Shown one piece after another: positions 38,223 to 52,019 of a stretch of DNA of 64,000 nt. How positions within the stretch are numbered: position 1 is the stretch's first letter; each line of letters opens with the position of its first letter. The stretch spans positions 38,247,670 through 38,311,669 of the forward strand of contig OZ025248.1 of NCBI GenBank assembly GCA_964019135.1, written 5' to 3'. The notes under the pieces are model-generated. The model was not told the origin of the DNA. It did not search any database and saw only the letters and a list, made by a program, of their open reading frames with translations. A program made the translations under genes and the position numbers. Source of the DNA: Arenicola marina (Eukaryota > Annelida > Polychaeta > Arenicolidae).

Positions 38223-38797
38223 GCGTCATCAGTCGGTAGGTGCAGACAGGTGCAACATGACGAGTCAGTAGGGGCAGAGTGGTACATTATGACGAGTCGG
38301 TAGGACAGAGTGGTACAACATAACGAGTCGGTAGATGCAGAGTGGCACAACATGACGAGTAGTTAGATGCAGAGTGGTGCAACATGACGAGTCGGTAGGG
38401 GCAGAGAGGTACAGCATGACGAATCGGTAGGTGCAGAGTGGTACAATATGACGAGTCGGTAGGTGCAGAGTGGGGCGTCATCAGTCGGTAGGTGCAGACA
38501 GGCGCAACATGACGAGTTGGTAGGGGCAGACTGATGCAACATGGCGATTCGGTAGGTGCAGAGTGGTGGAACAGGACGAGTCGGTAGGTGCAGAGTGGTG
38601 CAACATGACGAGTCGTTAGGTGCAGAGTGGTACAACAAGACGATTCGGTAGGTGCAGACTGGTGCAACATGACGAGTTGGTAGGGGCAGAGTGGTACATT
38701 ATGACGAGTCGGTAGGACAGAGTGGTAGAACATGACGAGTCGGTAGGTGCAGAGTGGTGCAACATGACGAGTTGGTAGGGGCAGAGTGGTAGAATAT

Positions 38798-41700
38798 GAC
38801 GAGTCGGTAGGTGCAGAGTGGTACATGACGAGTCGGTAGGTGCAGAGTGGTGCAACACGACGAGTCGGTAGGGGCAGAGTGGTACATTATGACGAGTCGG
38901 TAGGGCAGAGTGGTAGAACATGACGAGTCGGTAGGGGCAGTGTGGTGCAACATGACGAGTTGGTCGATGCAGAGGGGTGCAACATGGCGAGTCGGTAGGT
39001 GCAGAGTGGTAGAACATGACGAGTCGGCAGGTGCAGAGTGGTGCATCCTGACGAGTCGTAAGGTGCAGAGTAGTACAACATGACGAGTCGGTAGGTGCAG
39101 AGTGGTACAACAAGACGAGTCGGTAGGTGCAGAGTGGTACAACATGCCGAGTAGGTAGGTGCAGAGTGGTGCAACATGACGAGTTGGTAGAGGCAGAGTG
39201 TTGCCATATGACGAGTCGGTAGGTGCAGAGTGGTACATGACGAGTCGGTAGGTGCAGAGTGGTGCAACATGACGAGTCAGTAGGGGCAGAGTGGTACATT
39301 ATAACGAGTCGGTAGGACAGAGTGGTGCAATATGACGAGTCGGTAGGTGCCGAGTGGCGCGTCATCAGTCGGTAGGTGCAGACAGGTGCAACATGACGAG
39401 TTGGTAGGGGCAGAGTGGCGCAACATGGCGAGTCGGTGGGCGCAGAATGGTAGGACATGACGAGTCGGTAGTTGCAGAGTAGTGCAACATGACGAGTCGC
39501 TAGGTGCAGAGTGGTACAACATGACGAATCGGTAGGTGCAGAGTAGTACAATATGACGAGTCGGTAGGTGCAGAGTGGTGCGTCATCAGTCGGTAGGTGC
39601 AGACAGGTGCAACATGACGAGTCAGTAGGGGCAGAGTGGTACATTATGACGAGTCGGTAGGACAGAGTGGTACAACATAACGAATCGGTAGATGCAGAGT
39701 GGCACAACATGACGAGTAGTTAGATGCAGAGTGGTGCAACATGACGAGTTGGTAGGGGCAGAGTGGTGCAACATGGCGAGTCGGTAGGTGCAGAGTGGTG
39801 GAACAGGACGAGTCGGTAGGTGCAGAGTGGTGCAACATGACGAGTCGTTAGGTGCAGAGTGGTACAACAAGACGATTCGGTAGGTGCAGAGTGGTGCAAC
39901 ATGACGAGTTGGTAGGGGCAGAGTGGTACATTATGACGAGTCGGTATTACAGAGTGGTAGAACATGACGAGTCGGTAGGTGCAGAGTGGTGCAACATGAC
40001 GAGTTGGTAGGGGCAGAGTGGTAGAATATGACGAGTCGGTAGGTGCAGAGTGTTAAATGACGAGTCGGTAGGTGCAGAGTGGTGCAACACGACGAGTCGG
40101 TAGGGCAGAGTGGTACATTATGACGAGTCGGTAGGGCAGAGTGGTAGAACATGACGAGTTGGTAGGGGCAGAGTGGTGCAACATGACGAGTTGGTAGATG
40201 CAGAGTGGTGCAACATGGCGAGTCGGTAGGTGCAGAGTGGTAGAACATGACAAGTCGGCAGGTGCAGAGTGGTGCATCCTGACGAGTCGGTAGGTGCAGA
40301 GTGGTAGAATATGACGAGTCGGTAGGTGCAGAGTGGTACAATATGACGAGTCGGTAGGTGCAGAGTGGTGCGTCATCATTCGGTAGGTGCAGAGTGGTAG
40401 AACATGACGAGTCGGTAGGGGCAGAGTGGTGCAACATGACGAGCCGGTAGGTGCAGAGTGGTGCAAGATGCAGAGTCAGTAGGGGCAGAGTGGCACATTA
40501 TGAACAGTCAGTAGGACAGAGTGGTACAACATGCCGAGTAGGTAGGCGCAGAGTGGTACAACATGACGAGTTGGTAGAGGCAGAGTGTTGCCATATGACG
40601 AGTCGGTAGGGGCAGAGTGGTGCAACACGACGAGTCGGTAGGTGCAGAGTGGTACATGACGAGTCGGTAGGTGCAGAGTGGTGCAACACGACGAGTCGGT
40701 AGGGGCAGAGTGGTAAATGACGAGTCGGTAGGTGCAGAGTGGTGCAACACGACGAGTCGGTAGGTGCAGAGTGGTACATGACGAGTCGGTAGGTGCAGAG
40801 TGGTGCAACACGACGAGTCGGTAGGGGCAGAGTGGTACATTATGACGAGTCGGTAGGGCAGAGTGGTAGAACATGACGAGTCGGTAGGGGCAGTGTGGTG
40901 CAACATGACGAGTTGGTAGATGCAGAGGGGTGCAACATGGCGAGTCGGTAGGTGCAGAGTGGTAGAACATGACGAATCGGCAGGTGCAGAGTGGTGCATC
41001 CTGACGAGTCGTAAGGTGCAGAGTAGTACAACATGACGAGTCGGTAGGTGCAGAGTGGTACAACAAGACGAGTCGGTAGGTGCAGAGTGGTACAACATGC
41101 CGAGTAGGTAGGTGCAGAGTGGTGCAACATGACGAGTTGGTAGAGGCAGAGTGTTGCCATATGACGAGTCGGTAGGTGCAGAGTGGTACATGACGAGTCG
41201 GTAGGTGCAGAGTGGTGCAACATGACGAGTCAGTAGGGGCAGAGTGGTACATTATAACGAGTCGGTAGGACAGAGTGGTGCAATATGACGAGTCGGTAGG
41301 TGCCGAGTGGCGCGTCATCAGTCGGTAGGTGCAGACAGGTGCAACATGACGAGTTGGTAGGGGCAGAGTGGCGCAACATGGCGAGTCGGTGGGCGCAGAA
41401 TGGTAGGACATGACGAGTCGGTAGTTGCAGAGTAGTGCAACATGACGAGTCGCTAGGTGCAGAGTGGTACAACATGACGAATCGGTAGGTGCAGAGTAGT
41501 ACAATATGACGAGTCGGTAGGTGCAGAGTGGTGCGTCATCAGTCGGTAGGTGCAGACAGGTGCAACATGACGAGTCAGTAGGGGCAGAGTGGTACATTAT
41601 GACGAGTCGGTAGGACAGAGTGGTACAACATAACGAATCGGTAGATGCAGAGTGGCACAACATGACGAGTAGTTAGATGCAGAGTGGTGCAACATGACGA

Positions 41701-42511
41701 GTTGGTAGGGGCAGAGTGGTGCAACATGGCGAGTCGGTAGGTGCAGAGTGGTGGAACAGGACGAGTCGGTAGGTGCAGAGTGGTGCAACATGACGAGTCG
41801 TTAGGTGCAGAGTGGTACAACAAGACGATTCGGTAGGTGCAGAGTGGTGCAACATGACGAGTTGGTAGGGGCAGAGTGGTACATTATGACGAGTCGGTAT
41901 TACAGAGTGGTAGAACATGACGAGTCGGTAGGTGCAGAGTGGTGCAACATGACGAGTTGGTAGGGGCAGAGTGGTAGAATATGACGAGTCGGTAGGTGCA
42001 GAGTGTTAAATGACGAGTCGGTAGGTGCAGAGTGGTGCAACACGACGAGTCGGTAGGGCAGAGTGGTACATTATGACGAGTCGGTAGGGCAGAGTGGTAG
42101 AACATGACGAGTTGGTAGGGGCAGAGTGGTGCAACATGACGAGTTGGTAGATGCAGAGTGGTGCAACATGGCGAGTCGGTAGGTGCAGAGTGGTAGAACA
42201 TGACAAGTCGGCAGGTGCAGAGTGGTGCATCCTGACGAGTCGGTAGGTGCAGAGTGGTAGAATATGACGAGTCGGTAGGTGCAGAGTGGTACAATATGAC
42301 GAGTCGGTAGGTGCAGAGTGGTGCGTCATCATTCGGTAGGTGCAGAGTGGTAGAACATGACGAGTCGGTAGGGGCAGAGTGGTGCAACATGACGAGCCGG
42401 TAGGTGCAGAGTGGTGCAAGATGCAGAGTCAGTAGGGGCAGAGTGGCACATTATGAACAGTCAGTAGGACAGAGTGGTACAACATGCCGAGTAGGTAGGC
42501 GCAGAGTGGTA
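38798..42511 (+). repeat. 1,953-bp tandem duplication
   Basis: 38,798-40,558 aligns to 40,751-42,511 at a constant 1,953 bp spacing. At least two base differences are visible (GGTCGATG against GGTAGATG near 38,963/40,916; GAGTCGG against GAATCGG near 39,022/40,975). It is therefore older than, or less homogenised than, the 7,024-bp pair. The 192 bp between the copies includes a small dimer array. Confidence 0.9.
40629..40811 (+). repeat. 61-bp dimeric sub-array, three units
   Basis: Units 40,629-40,689, 40,690-40,750 and 40,751-40,811 each combine a 29-bp monomer (tail TGGTACAT, TGGTAAAT in the second) with a 32-bp monomer ending CAACAC. CAACACGACG recurs at 40,623, 40,684, 40,745 and 40,806, exactly 61 bp apart. 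The same dimer occurs singly elsewhere (for example 38,798). It sits at the junction of the 1,953-bp duplication. Confidence 0.88.
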
Positions 42512-45040
42512 GAACATGACAAGTCGGCAGGTGCAGAGTGGTGCATCCTGACGAGTCGTTAGGTGCAGAGTAGTACAACATGACGAGTCGGTAGGTGCAG
42601 AGTGGTACAACAAGACGAGTCGGTAGGTGCAGAGTGGTACAACATGCCGCGTAGGTAGGTGCAGAGTGGTGCAACATGACGAGTTGGTAGAGGCAGAGTG
42701 TTGCCATATGACGAGTCGGTAGGTGCAGAGTTGTGCAACATGACGAGTCAGTAGGGGCAGAGTGGTACATTATAACGAGTCGGTAGGACAGAGTGGTACA
42801 ATATGACGAGTCGGTAGGTGCGGAGTGGCGCGTCATCAGTCGGTAGGTGCAGACAGGTGCAACATGACGAGTTGGTAGGGGCAGAGTGGTGCAACATGGC
42901 GAGTCGGTGGGCGCAGAATGGTAGGACATGACGAGTCGGTAGGTGCAGAGTGGTGCAACATGACGAGTCGGTAGGTGCAGAGTGGTACAACATGACGAGT
43001 AAGTAGGTGCAGAGTGGTGCAACATGACGAGTTGGTAGAGGCAGAGTCTTGCCATATGACGAGTCGGTAGGTGCAGAGTGGTACATGACGAGTCGGTAGG
43101 TGCAGAGTGGTGCAACATGACGAGTCAGTAGGGGCAGAGTGGTACATTATAACGAGTCGGTAGGAGAGAGTGGTACAACATAACGAGTCGGTAGGAGAGA
43201 GTGGTACAACATAACGAGTCGGTAGGTGCAGAGGGGTACAACATGACGAGTAGGTAGATGCAAAGTGGTGCAACATGTCGAGTTGGTAGGGGCAGAGTGG
43301 TGCAACATGGCGAGTCGGTAGGTGCAGAGTGGTAGAATATGACGAGTCGGTAGGTGCAGAGTGGTACAATATGACGAGTCGGTAGGTGCAGAGTGGTGCG
43401 TCATCATTCGGTAGGTGCAGAGTGGTAGAACATGACGAGTCGGTAGGGGCAGAGTGGTGCAACATGACGAGCCGGTAGGTGCAGAGTGGTGCAAGATGCA
43501 GAGTCAGTAGGGGCAGAGTGGCACATTATGAACAGTCAGTAGGACAGAGTGGTACAACATGCCGAGTAGGTAGGCGCAGAGTGGTACAACATGACGAGTT
43601 GGTAGAGGCAGAGTGTTGCCATATGACGAGTCGGTAGGGGCAGAGTGGTACATGACGAGTCGGTAGGTGCAGAATGGTGCAAGAAGAAGAGTCAGTAGGG
43701 GCAGAGTGGTACATTATGACGAGTCGGTAGGACAGAGTGGTACAACATAACGAGTCGGTAGGTGCAGAGTGGTACAACATGACGAGTAGCTAGATGCAGA
43801 GTGGTGCAACATGACGAGTTGGTAGGGGCAGAGTGGTGCAACATGACGAGTCGGTAGGTGCAGAGTGGTAGAATATGACGAGTCGGTAGGGGCAGAGTGG
43901 TACAGCATGACGATTTGGTAGGTGCAGAGTGGTACAATATGACGAGTCGGTAGGTGCAGAGTCGTGCGTCATCAGTCGGTAGGTGCAGACAGGTGCAACA
44001 TGACGAGTTGGTAGGGGCAGAGTGGTGCAACATGGCGAGTCGGTAGGTGCAGAGTGGTAGGACATGACGAATCGGTAGGTGCAGAATGGTGCAACATGAC
44101 GAGTCGTTAGGTGCAGAGTGGTACAACATGACGAGTAGGTAGATGCAGAGTGATGCAACATGACGAGTTGGTAGGGGCAGAGTGGTGCAACATGGCGAGT
44201 CGGTAGGTGCAGAGTGGTATAGTATGACGAGTCGGTAGGTGCAGAGTGGTGCGTCATCAGTCGGTAGCTGCAGAGTGGTAGAACATGACGGGTGGGTAGG
44301 TGCAGAGTGGTGCAATATGACGAGTCGGTAGGGGCAGAGTGGTACAACATGAAGAGTCGGTAGGGAAAGAGTGGTACAGCATGACGAGTCGGTAGGTGCA
44401 TAGTGGTGCAACATGACGAGTCGTTAGGTGCAAACTGTTGCAACATGGCGAGTCCGTAGGTGCAGAGTGGTAGAACATGACGAGTCGGTAGGGGCAGAGT
44501 GGTACAACATGACGAGTCGGTAGGTGCAGAGTGGTACAATATGACGAGTCGGTAGGTGCAGAGTGGTGCGTCATCAGTCGGTAGGTGCAGACGGGTGCAA
44601 CATGACGAGTTGGTAGGGGCAGAGTGGTGCAACATGACGAGTTGGTAGGGGCAGAGTGGTGCAACATGGCGAGTCGGTAGGTGCAGAGTGGTAAAATATG
44701 ACGAGTCGGTAGGGGAAGAGTGGTACAGCATGACGAATCAGTAGGTGCAGAGTGATACAATATGACGAGTCGGTAGGTGCAGAGTGGTGTGTCACCAGTC
44801 GGTAGGTGCAGACAGGTGCAACATGACGAGTCAGTAGGGGCAGAGTGGTACATTATGACGAGTCGGTAGGACAGAGTGGTACAACATAGCGTGTCGGTAG
44901 GTGCGGAGTGGAACAACATGACGAGTAGGTAGATGCAGAGTGGGGCAACATGACGAGTTGGTAGGGGCAGAGTGGTGCAACATGGCGAGTCGGTAGGTGC
45001 AGAGTGGTAGAATATGACGAGTCGGTAGGTGCAGAGTGGT

Positions 45041-45517
45041 GCGTCATCAGTCGGTAGCTGCAGAGTGGTAGAACATGACGGGTGGGTAGGTGCAGAGTGG
45101 TGCAATATGACGAGTCGGTAGGGGCAGAGTGGTACAGCATGACGAGTCGGTAGGTGCAGAGTGGTACAGCATGACGAGTGGGTAGGTGCAGAGTGGTGCA
45201 ATATGACGAGTCGGTAGGGGCAGAGTGGTACAGCATGACGAGTCGGTAGGTGCAGAGTGGTGCAACATGACGAGTCGGTAGCGGCAGAGTGGTACAACAT
45301 GAAGAGTCGGTAGGGAAAGAGTGGTACAGCATGACGAGTCGGTAGGTGCATAGTGGTGCAACATGACGAGTCGTTAGGTGCAAACTGTTGCAACATGGCG
45401 AGTCCGTAGGTGCAGAGTGGTAGAACATGACGAGTCGGTAGGGGCAGAGTGGTACAACATGACGAGTCGGTAGGTGCAGAGTGGTACAATATGACGAGTC
45501 GGTAGGTGCAGAGTGGT
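45041..45517 (+). repeat. 477-bp 15-monomer A-type module
   Basis: Anchors lie at 45,041 and 45,518. It contains TAGGGAAAGAG and the AAACTGTTG tail pair. A truncated relative (44,265-44,567) lies just upstream. Here the module enters through TAGCTGCAG and GACGGGTGGG monomers, unlike the 477-bp modules at 7,249, 52,529 and 55,661. Confidence 0.8.
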
Positions 45518-46621
45518 GCGTCATCAGTCGGTAGGTGCAGACAGGTGCAACATGACGAGTCAGTAGGGGCAGAGTGGTACATTATGACGAGTCGGTAGGA
45601 CAGAGTGGTACAACATAACGAGTCGGTAGATGCAGAGTGGCACAACATGACGAGTAGTTAGATGCAGAGTGGTGCAACATGACGAGTCGGTAGGGGCAGA
45701 GAGGTACAGCATGACGAATCGGTAGGTGCAGAGTGGTACAATATGACGAGTCGGTAGGTGCAGAGTGGGGCGTCATCAGTCGGTAGGTGCAGACAGGCGC
45801 AACATGACGAGTTGGTAGGGGCAGACTGATGCAACATGGCGAGTCGGTAGGTGCAGAGTGGTGGAACAGGACAAGTCGGTAGGTGCAGAGTGGTGCAACA
45901 TGACGAGTCGTTAGGTGCAGAGTGGTACAACAAGACGATTCGGTAGGTGCAGACTGGTGCAACATGACGAGTTGGTAGGGGCAGAGTGGTACATTATGAC
46001 GAGTCGGTAGGACAGAGTGGTAGAACATGACGAGTCGGTAGGTGCAGAGTGGTACAATATGACGAGTCGGTAGGTGCAGAGTGGTGCGTCATCAGTCGGT
46101 AGGTGCAGACAGGTGCAACATGACGAGTCAGTAGGGGCAGAGTGGTACATTATGACGAGTCGGTAGGACAGAGTGGTACAACATAACGAGTCGGTAGATG
46201 CAGAGTGGCACAACATGACGAGTAGTTAGATGCAGAGTGGTGCAACATGACGAGTCGGTAGGGGCAGAGAGGTACAGCATGACGAATCGGTAGGTGCAGA
46301 GTGGTACAATATGACGAGTCGGTAGGTGCAGAGTGGGGCGTCATCAGTCGGTAGGTGCAGACAGGCGCAACATGACGAGTTGGTAGGGGCAGACTGATGC
46401 AACATGGCGAGTCGGTAGGTGCAGAGTGGTGGAACAGGACAAGTCGGTAGGTGCAGAGTGGTGCAACATGACGAGTCGTTAGGTGCAGAGTGGTACAACA
46501 AGACGATTCGGTAGGTGCAGACTGGTGCAACATGACGAGTTGGTAGGGGCAGAGTGGTACATTATGACGAGTCGGTAGGACAGAGTGGTAGAACATGACG
46601 AGTCGGTAGGTGCAGAGTGGT
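45456..46621 (+). repeat. 568-bp direct tandem duplication
   Basis: 45,456-46,053 and 46,024-46,621 align at 568 bp and overlap by 30 bp, so the copies abut without a spacer. The match includes rarer features shared by both, such as ACAGGCGCAAC and GGAACAGGACAAG. No difference was seen within the aligned stretch. Confidence 0.9.
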
Positions 46622-47525
46622 GCAACATGACGAGTTGGTAGGGGCAGAGTGGTAGAATATGACGAGTCGGTAGGTGCAGAGTGGTACATGACGAGTCGGT
46701 AGGTGCAGAGTGGTGCAACACGACGAGTCGGTAGGGGCAGAGTGGTACATTATGACGAGTCGGTAGGGCAGAGTGGTAGAACATGACGAGTCGGTAGGGG
46801 CAGAGTGGTGCAACATGACGAGTTGGTAGATGCAGAGGGGTGCAACATGGCGAGTCGGTAGGTGCAGAGTGGTAGAACATGACGAGTCGGCAGGTGCAGA
46901 GTGGTGCATCCTGACGAGTCGTAAGGTGCAGAGTAGTACAACATGACGAGTCGGTAGGTGCAGAGTGGTACAACAAGACGAGTCGGTAGGTGCAGAGTGG
47001 TACAACATGCCGAGTAGGTAGGTGCAGAGTGGTGCAACATGACGAGTTGGTAGAGGCAGAGTGTTGCCATATGACGAGTCGGTAGGTGCAGAGTGGTACA
47101 TGACGAGTCGGTAGCTGCAGAGTGGTGCAACATGACGAGTCAGTAGGGGCAGAGTGGTACATTATAACGAGTCGGTAGGACAGAGTGGTACAATATGACG
47201 AGTCGGTAGGTGCCGAGTGGCGCGTCATCACTCGGTAGGTGCAGACAGGTGCAACATGACGAGTTGGTAGGGGCAGAGTGGCGCAACATGGCGAGTCGGT
47301 GGGCCCAGAATGGTAGGACATGACGAGTAGGTAGTTGCAGAGTAGTGCAACATGACGAGTCGCTAGGTGCAGAGTGGTACAACATGACGAGTAAGTAGGT
47401 GCAGAGTGGTGCAACATGACGAGTTGGTAGAGGCAGAGTCTTGCCATATGACGAATCGGTAGGTGCAGAGTGGTACATGACGAGTCGGTAGGTGCAGAGT
47501 GGTACATGACGAGTCGTTAGGTGCA

Positions 47526-49101
47526 GAGTGGTGCAACATGACGAGTCAGTAGGGGCAGAGTGGTACATTACAACGAGTCGGTAGGAGAGAGTGGTACAAC
47601 ATAACGAGTCGGTAGGTGCAGAGTGGTACAACATGACGAGTAGGTAGATGCAAAGTGGTGCAACATGACGAGTTGGTAGGGGCAGTGTGGTGCAACATGG
47701 CGAGTCGGTAGGTGCAGAGTGGTAGAATATGACGAGTCGGTAGGTGCAGAGTGGTACAATATGACGAGTCGGTAGGTGCAGAGTGGTGCGTCATCATTCG
47801 GTAGGTGCAGAGTAGTAGAACATGACGAGTCGGTAGGGGCAGAGTGGTGCAACATGACGAGCCGGTAGGTGCAGAGTGGTGCAAGATGCAGAGTCAGTAG
47901 GGGCAGAGTGGTACATTATGAACAGTCGGTAGGACAGAGTGGTACAACATGCCGAGTAGGTAGGCGCAGAGTGGTGCGTCATCAGTCGGTAGGTGCAGAC
48001 GGGTGCAACATGACGAGTTGGTAGGGGCAGAGTGGTGCAACATGACGAGTTGGTAGGGGCAGAGTGGTGCAACATGGCGAGTCGGTAGGTGCAGAGTGGT
48101 AAAATATGACGAGTCGGTAGGGGAAGAGTGGTACAGCATGACGAATCAGTAGGTGCAGAGTGGTACAATATGACGAGTCGGTAGGTGCAGAGTGGTGCGT
48201 CATCAGTCGGTAGGTGCAGACAGGTGCAACATGACGAGTCAGTAGGGGCAGAGTGGTACATTATGACGAGTCGGTAGGACAGAGTGGTACAACATAGCGT
48301 GTCGGTAGGTGCGGAGTGGTGCAACATGACGAGTCAGTAGGGGCAGAGTGGTACATTACAACGAGTCGGTAGGAGAGAGTGGTACAACATAACGAGTCGG
48401 TAGGTGCAGAGTGGTACAACATGACGAGTAGGTAGATGCAAAGTGGTGCAACATGACGAGTTGGTAGGGGCAGTGTGGTGCAACATGGCGAGTCGGTAGG
48501 TGCAGAGTGGTAGAATATGACGAGTCGGTAGGTGCAGAGTGGTACAATATGACGAGTCGGTAGGTGCAGAGTGGTGCGTCATCATTCGGTAGGTGCAGAG
48601 TAGTAGAACATGACGAGTCGGTAGGGGCAGAGTGGTGCAACATGACGAGCCGGTAGGTGCAGAGTGGTGCAAGATGCAGAGTCAGTAGGGGCAGAGTGGT
48701 ACATTATGAACAGTCGGTAGGACAGAGTGGTACAACATGCCGAGTAGGTAGGCGCAGAGTGGTGCGTCATCAGTCGGTAGGTGCAGACGGGTGCAACATG
48801 ACGAGTTGGTAGGGGCAGAGTGGTGCAACATGACGAGTTGGTAGGGGCAGAGTGGTGCAACATGGCGAGTCGGTAGGTGCAGAGTGGTAAAATATGACGA
48901 GTCGGTAGGGGAAGAGTGGTACAGCATGACGAATCAGTAGGTGCAGAGTGGTACAATATGACGAGTCGGTAGGTGCAGAGTGGTGCGTCATCAGTCGGTA
49001 GGTGCAGACAGGTGCAACATGACGAGTCAGTAGGGGCAGAGTGGTACATTATGACGAGTCGGTAGGACAGAGTGGTACAACATAGCGTGTCGGTAGGTGC
49101 G
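47526..49101 (+). repeat. 788-bp direct tandem duplication
   Basis: 47,526-48,313 and 48,314-49,101 are adjacent copies. Shared private sites include CATTACAACG, AGTAGTAGAAC and TTATGAACAG. The second copy begins the stretch collinear with base 1 of this window (1 matches 48,349). Confidence 0.9.
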
Positions 49102-49616
49102 GAGTGGAACAACATGACGAGTAGGTAGATGCAGAGTGGTGCAACATGACGAGTTGGTAGGGGCAGAGTGGTGCAACAGGGCGAGTCGGTAGGTGCAGTG
49201 TGGTAGAATATGACGAGTCGGTAGGGGCAGAGTGGTACAGCATGACGAATCGGTAGGTGCAGAGTAGTACAATATGACGAGTCGGTAGGTGCAGAGTGGT
49301 GCGTCATCAGTCGGTAGGTGCAGACAGGTGCAACATGACGAGTCAGTAGGGGCAGAGTGGTACATTATGACGAGTCGGTAGGACAGAGTGGTACAACATA
49401 ACGAATCGGTAGATGCAGAGTGGCACAACATGACGAGCAGTTAGATGCAGAGTGGTGCAACATGACGAGTTGGTAGGGGCAGAGTGGTGCAACATGGCGA
49501 GTCGGTAGGTGCAGAGTGGTAGAATATGACGAGTCGGTAGGGGCAGAGAGGTACAGCATGACGAATCGGTAGGTGCAGAGTGGTACAATATGACGAGTCG
49601 GTAGGTGCAGAGTGGG
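48985..49616 (+). repeat. 316-bp 10-monomer HOR, two units
   Basis: Anchors lie at 48,985, 49,301 and 49,617. This is the collinear partner of 637-1,268, displaced by exactly 48,348 bp and differing at only a few bases that I noticed. Confidence 0.9.
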
Positions 49617-52019
49617 GCGTCATCAGTCGGTAGGTGCAGACAGGTGCAACATGACGAGTTGGTAGGGGCAGACTGATGCAACATGGCGAGTCGGTAGGTG
49701 CAGAGTGGTGGAACAGGACGAGTCGGTAGGTGCAGAGTGGTGCAACATGACGAGTCGTTAGGTGCAGAGTGGTACAACAAGACGATTCGGTAGGTGCAGA
49801 GTGGTGCAACATGACGAGTTGGTAGGGGCAGAGTGGTACATTATGACGAGTCGGTATTACAGAGTGGTAGAACATGACGAGTCGGTAGGTGCAGAGTGGT
49901 GCAACATGACGAGTTGGTAGGGGCAGAGTGGTAGAATATGACGAGTCGGTAGGTGCAGAGTGGTAAATGACGAGTCGGTAGGTGCAGAGTGGTGCAACAC
50001 GACGAGTCGGTAGGGGCAGAGTGGTACATTATGACGAGTCGGTAGGGCAGAGTGGTAGAACATGACGAGTTGGTAGGGGCAGAGTGGTGCAACATGACGA
50101 GTTGGTAGATGCAGAGTGGTGCAACATGGCGAGTCGGTAGGTGCAGAGTGGTAGAACATGACAAGTCGGCAGGTGCAGAGTGGTGCATCCTGAAGAGTCG
50201 TTAGGTGCAGAGTAGTACAACATGACGAGTCGGTAGGTGCAGAGTGGTACAACAAGACGAGTCGGTAGGTGCAGAGTGGTACAACATGCCGCGTAGGTAG
50301 GTGCAGAGTGGTGCAACATGACGAGTTGGTAGAGGCAGAGTGTTGCCATATGACGAGTCGGTAGGTGCAGAGTGGTGCAACATGACGAGTCAGTAGGGGC
50401 AGAGTGGTACATTATAACGAGTCGGTAAGACAGAGTGGTACAATATGACGAGTCGGTAGGTGCCGAGTGGCGCGTCATCAGTCGGTAGGTGCAGACAGGT
50501 GCAACATGACGAGTTGGTAGGGGCAGAGTGGTGCAACATGGCGAGTCGGTGGGCGCAGAATGGTAGGACATGACGAGTCGGTAGGTGCAGAGTGGTGCAA
50601 CATGACGAGTCGTTAGGTGCAGAGTGGTACAACATGACGAGTAAGTAGGTGCAGAGTGGTGCAACATGACGAGTTGGTAGAGGCAGAGTCTTGCCATATG
50701 ACGAGTCGGTAGGTGCAGAGTGGTACATGACGAGTCGGTAGGTGCAGAGTGGTGCAACATGACGAGTCAGTAGGGGCAGAGTGGTACATTATAACGAGTC
50801 GGTAGGAGAGAGTGGTACAACATAACGAGTCGGTAGGAGAGAGTGGTACAACATAACGAGTCGGTAGGTGCAGAGTGGTACAACATGACGAGTAGGTAGA
50901 TGCAAAGTGGTGCAACATGACGAGTTGGTAGGGGCAGAGTGGTGCAACATGGCGAGTCGGTAGGTGCAGAGTGGTAGAATATGACGAGTCGGTAGGTGCA
51001 GAGTGGTACAATATGACGAGTCGGTAGGTGCAGAGTGGTGCGTCATCATTCGGTAGGTGCAGAGTGGTAGAACATGACGAGTCGGTAGGGGCAGAGTGGT
51101 GCAACATGACGAGTCGGTAGGTGCAGAGTGGTGCAAGATGAAGAGTCAGTAGGGGCAGAGTGGTACATTATGACGAGTCGGTAGGACAGAGTGGTACAAC
51201 ATGCCGAGTAGGTAGGCGCAGAGTGGTACAACATGACGAGTTGGTAGAGGCAGAGTGTTGCCATATGACGAGTCGGTAGGGGCAGAGTGGTACATGACGA
51301 GTCGGTAGGTGCAGAATGGTGCAAGAAGAAGAGTCAGTAGGGGCAGAGTGGTACATTATGACGAGTCGGTAGGACAGAGTGGTACAACATAACGAGTCGG
51401 TAGGTGCAGAGTGGTGCAACATGACGAGTAGCTAGATGCAGAGTGGTGCAACATGACGAGTTGGTAGGGGCAGAGTGGTGCAACATGACGAGTCGGTAGG
51501 TGCAGAGTGGTACAATATGACGAGTCGGTAGGTGCAGAGTCGTGCGTCAGCAGTCGGTAGGTGCAGACAGGTGCAACATGACGAGTTGGTAGGGGCAGAG
51601 TGGTGCAACATGGCGAGTCGGTAGGTGCAGAGTGGTAGGACATGACGAATCGGTAGGTGCAGAATGGTGCAACATGACGAGTCGTTAGGTGCAGAGTGGT
51701 ACAACATGACGAGTAGGTAGGTGCAGAGTGGTGCAACATGACGAGTTGGTAGGGGCAGCGTGTTGCCATATGACGAGTCGGTAGGTGCAGAGTGGTGCAA
51801 CATGACGAGTCAGTAGTATCAGAGTGGTACATTATGACAAGTCGGTAGGACAGAGTGGTACAATATAACGAGTCGGTAGGTGTTGAGTGGTACAACATGA
51901 CGAGTATGTAGATGCAGAGTGGTGCAACATGACGAGTTGGTAGGGGCAGAGTGGTGCAACATGGCGAGTCGGTAGGTGCAGAGTGGTAGAATATGACGAG
52001 TCGGTAGGTGCAGAATGGT

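Noticed and set aside
45770-46085. Another canonical 316-bp HOR unit
   Set aside because: The anchor spacing is 316 bp, but the monomer order differs (it opens with GTTGG and spans the 568-bp duplication junction), so the length match is coincidental.
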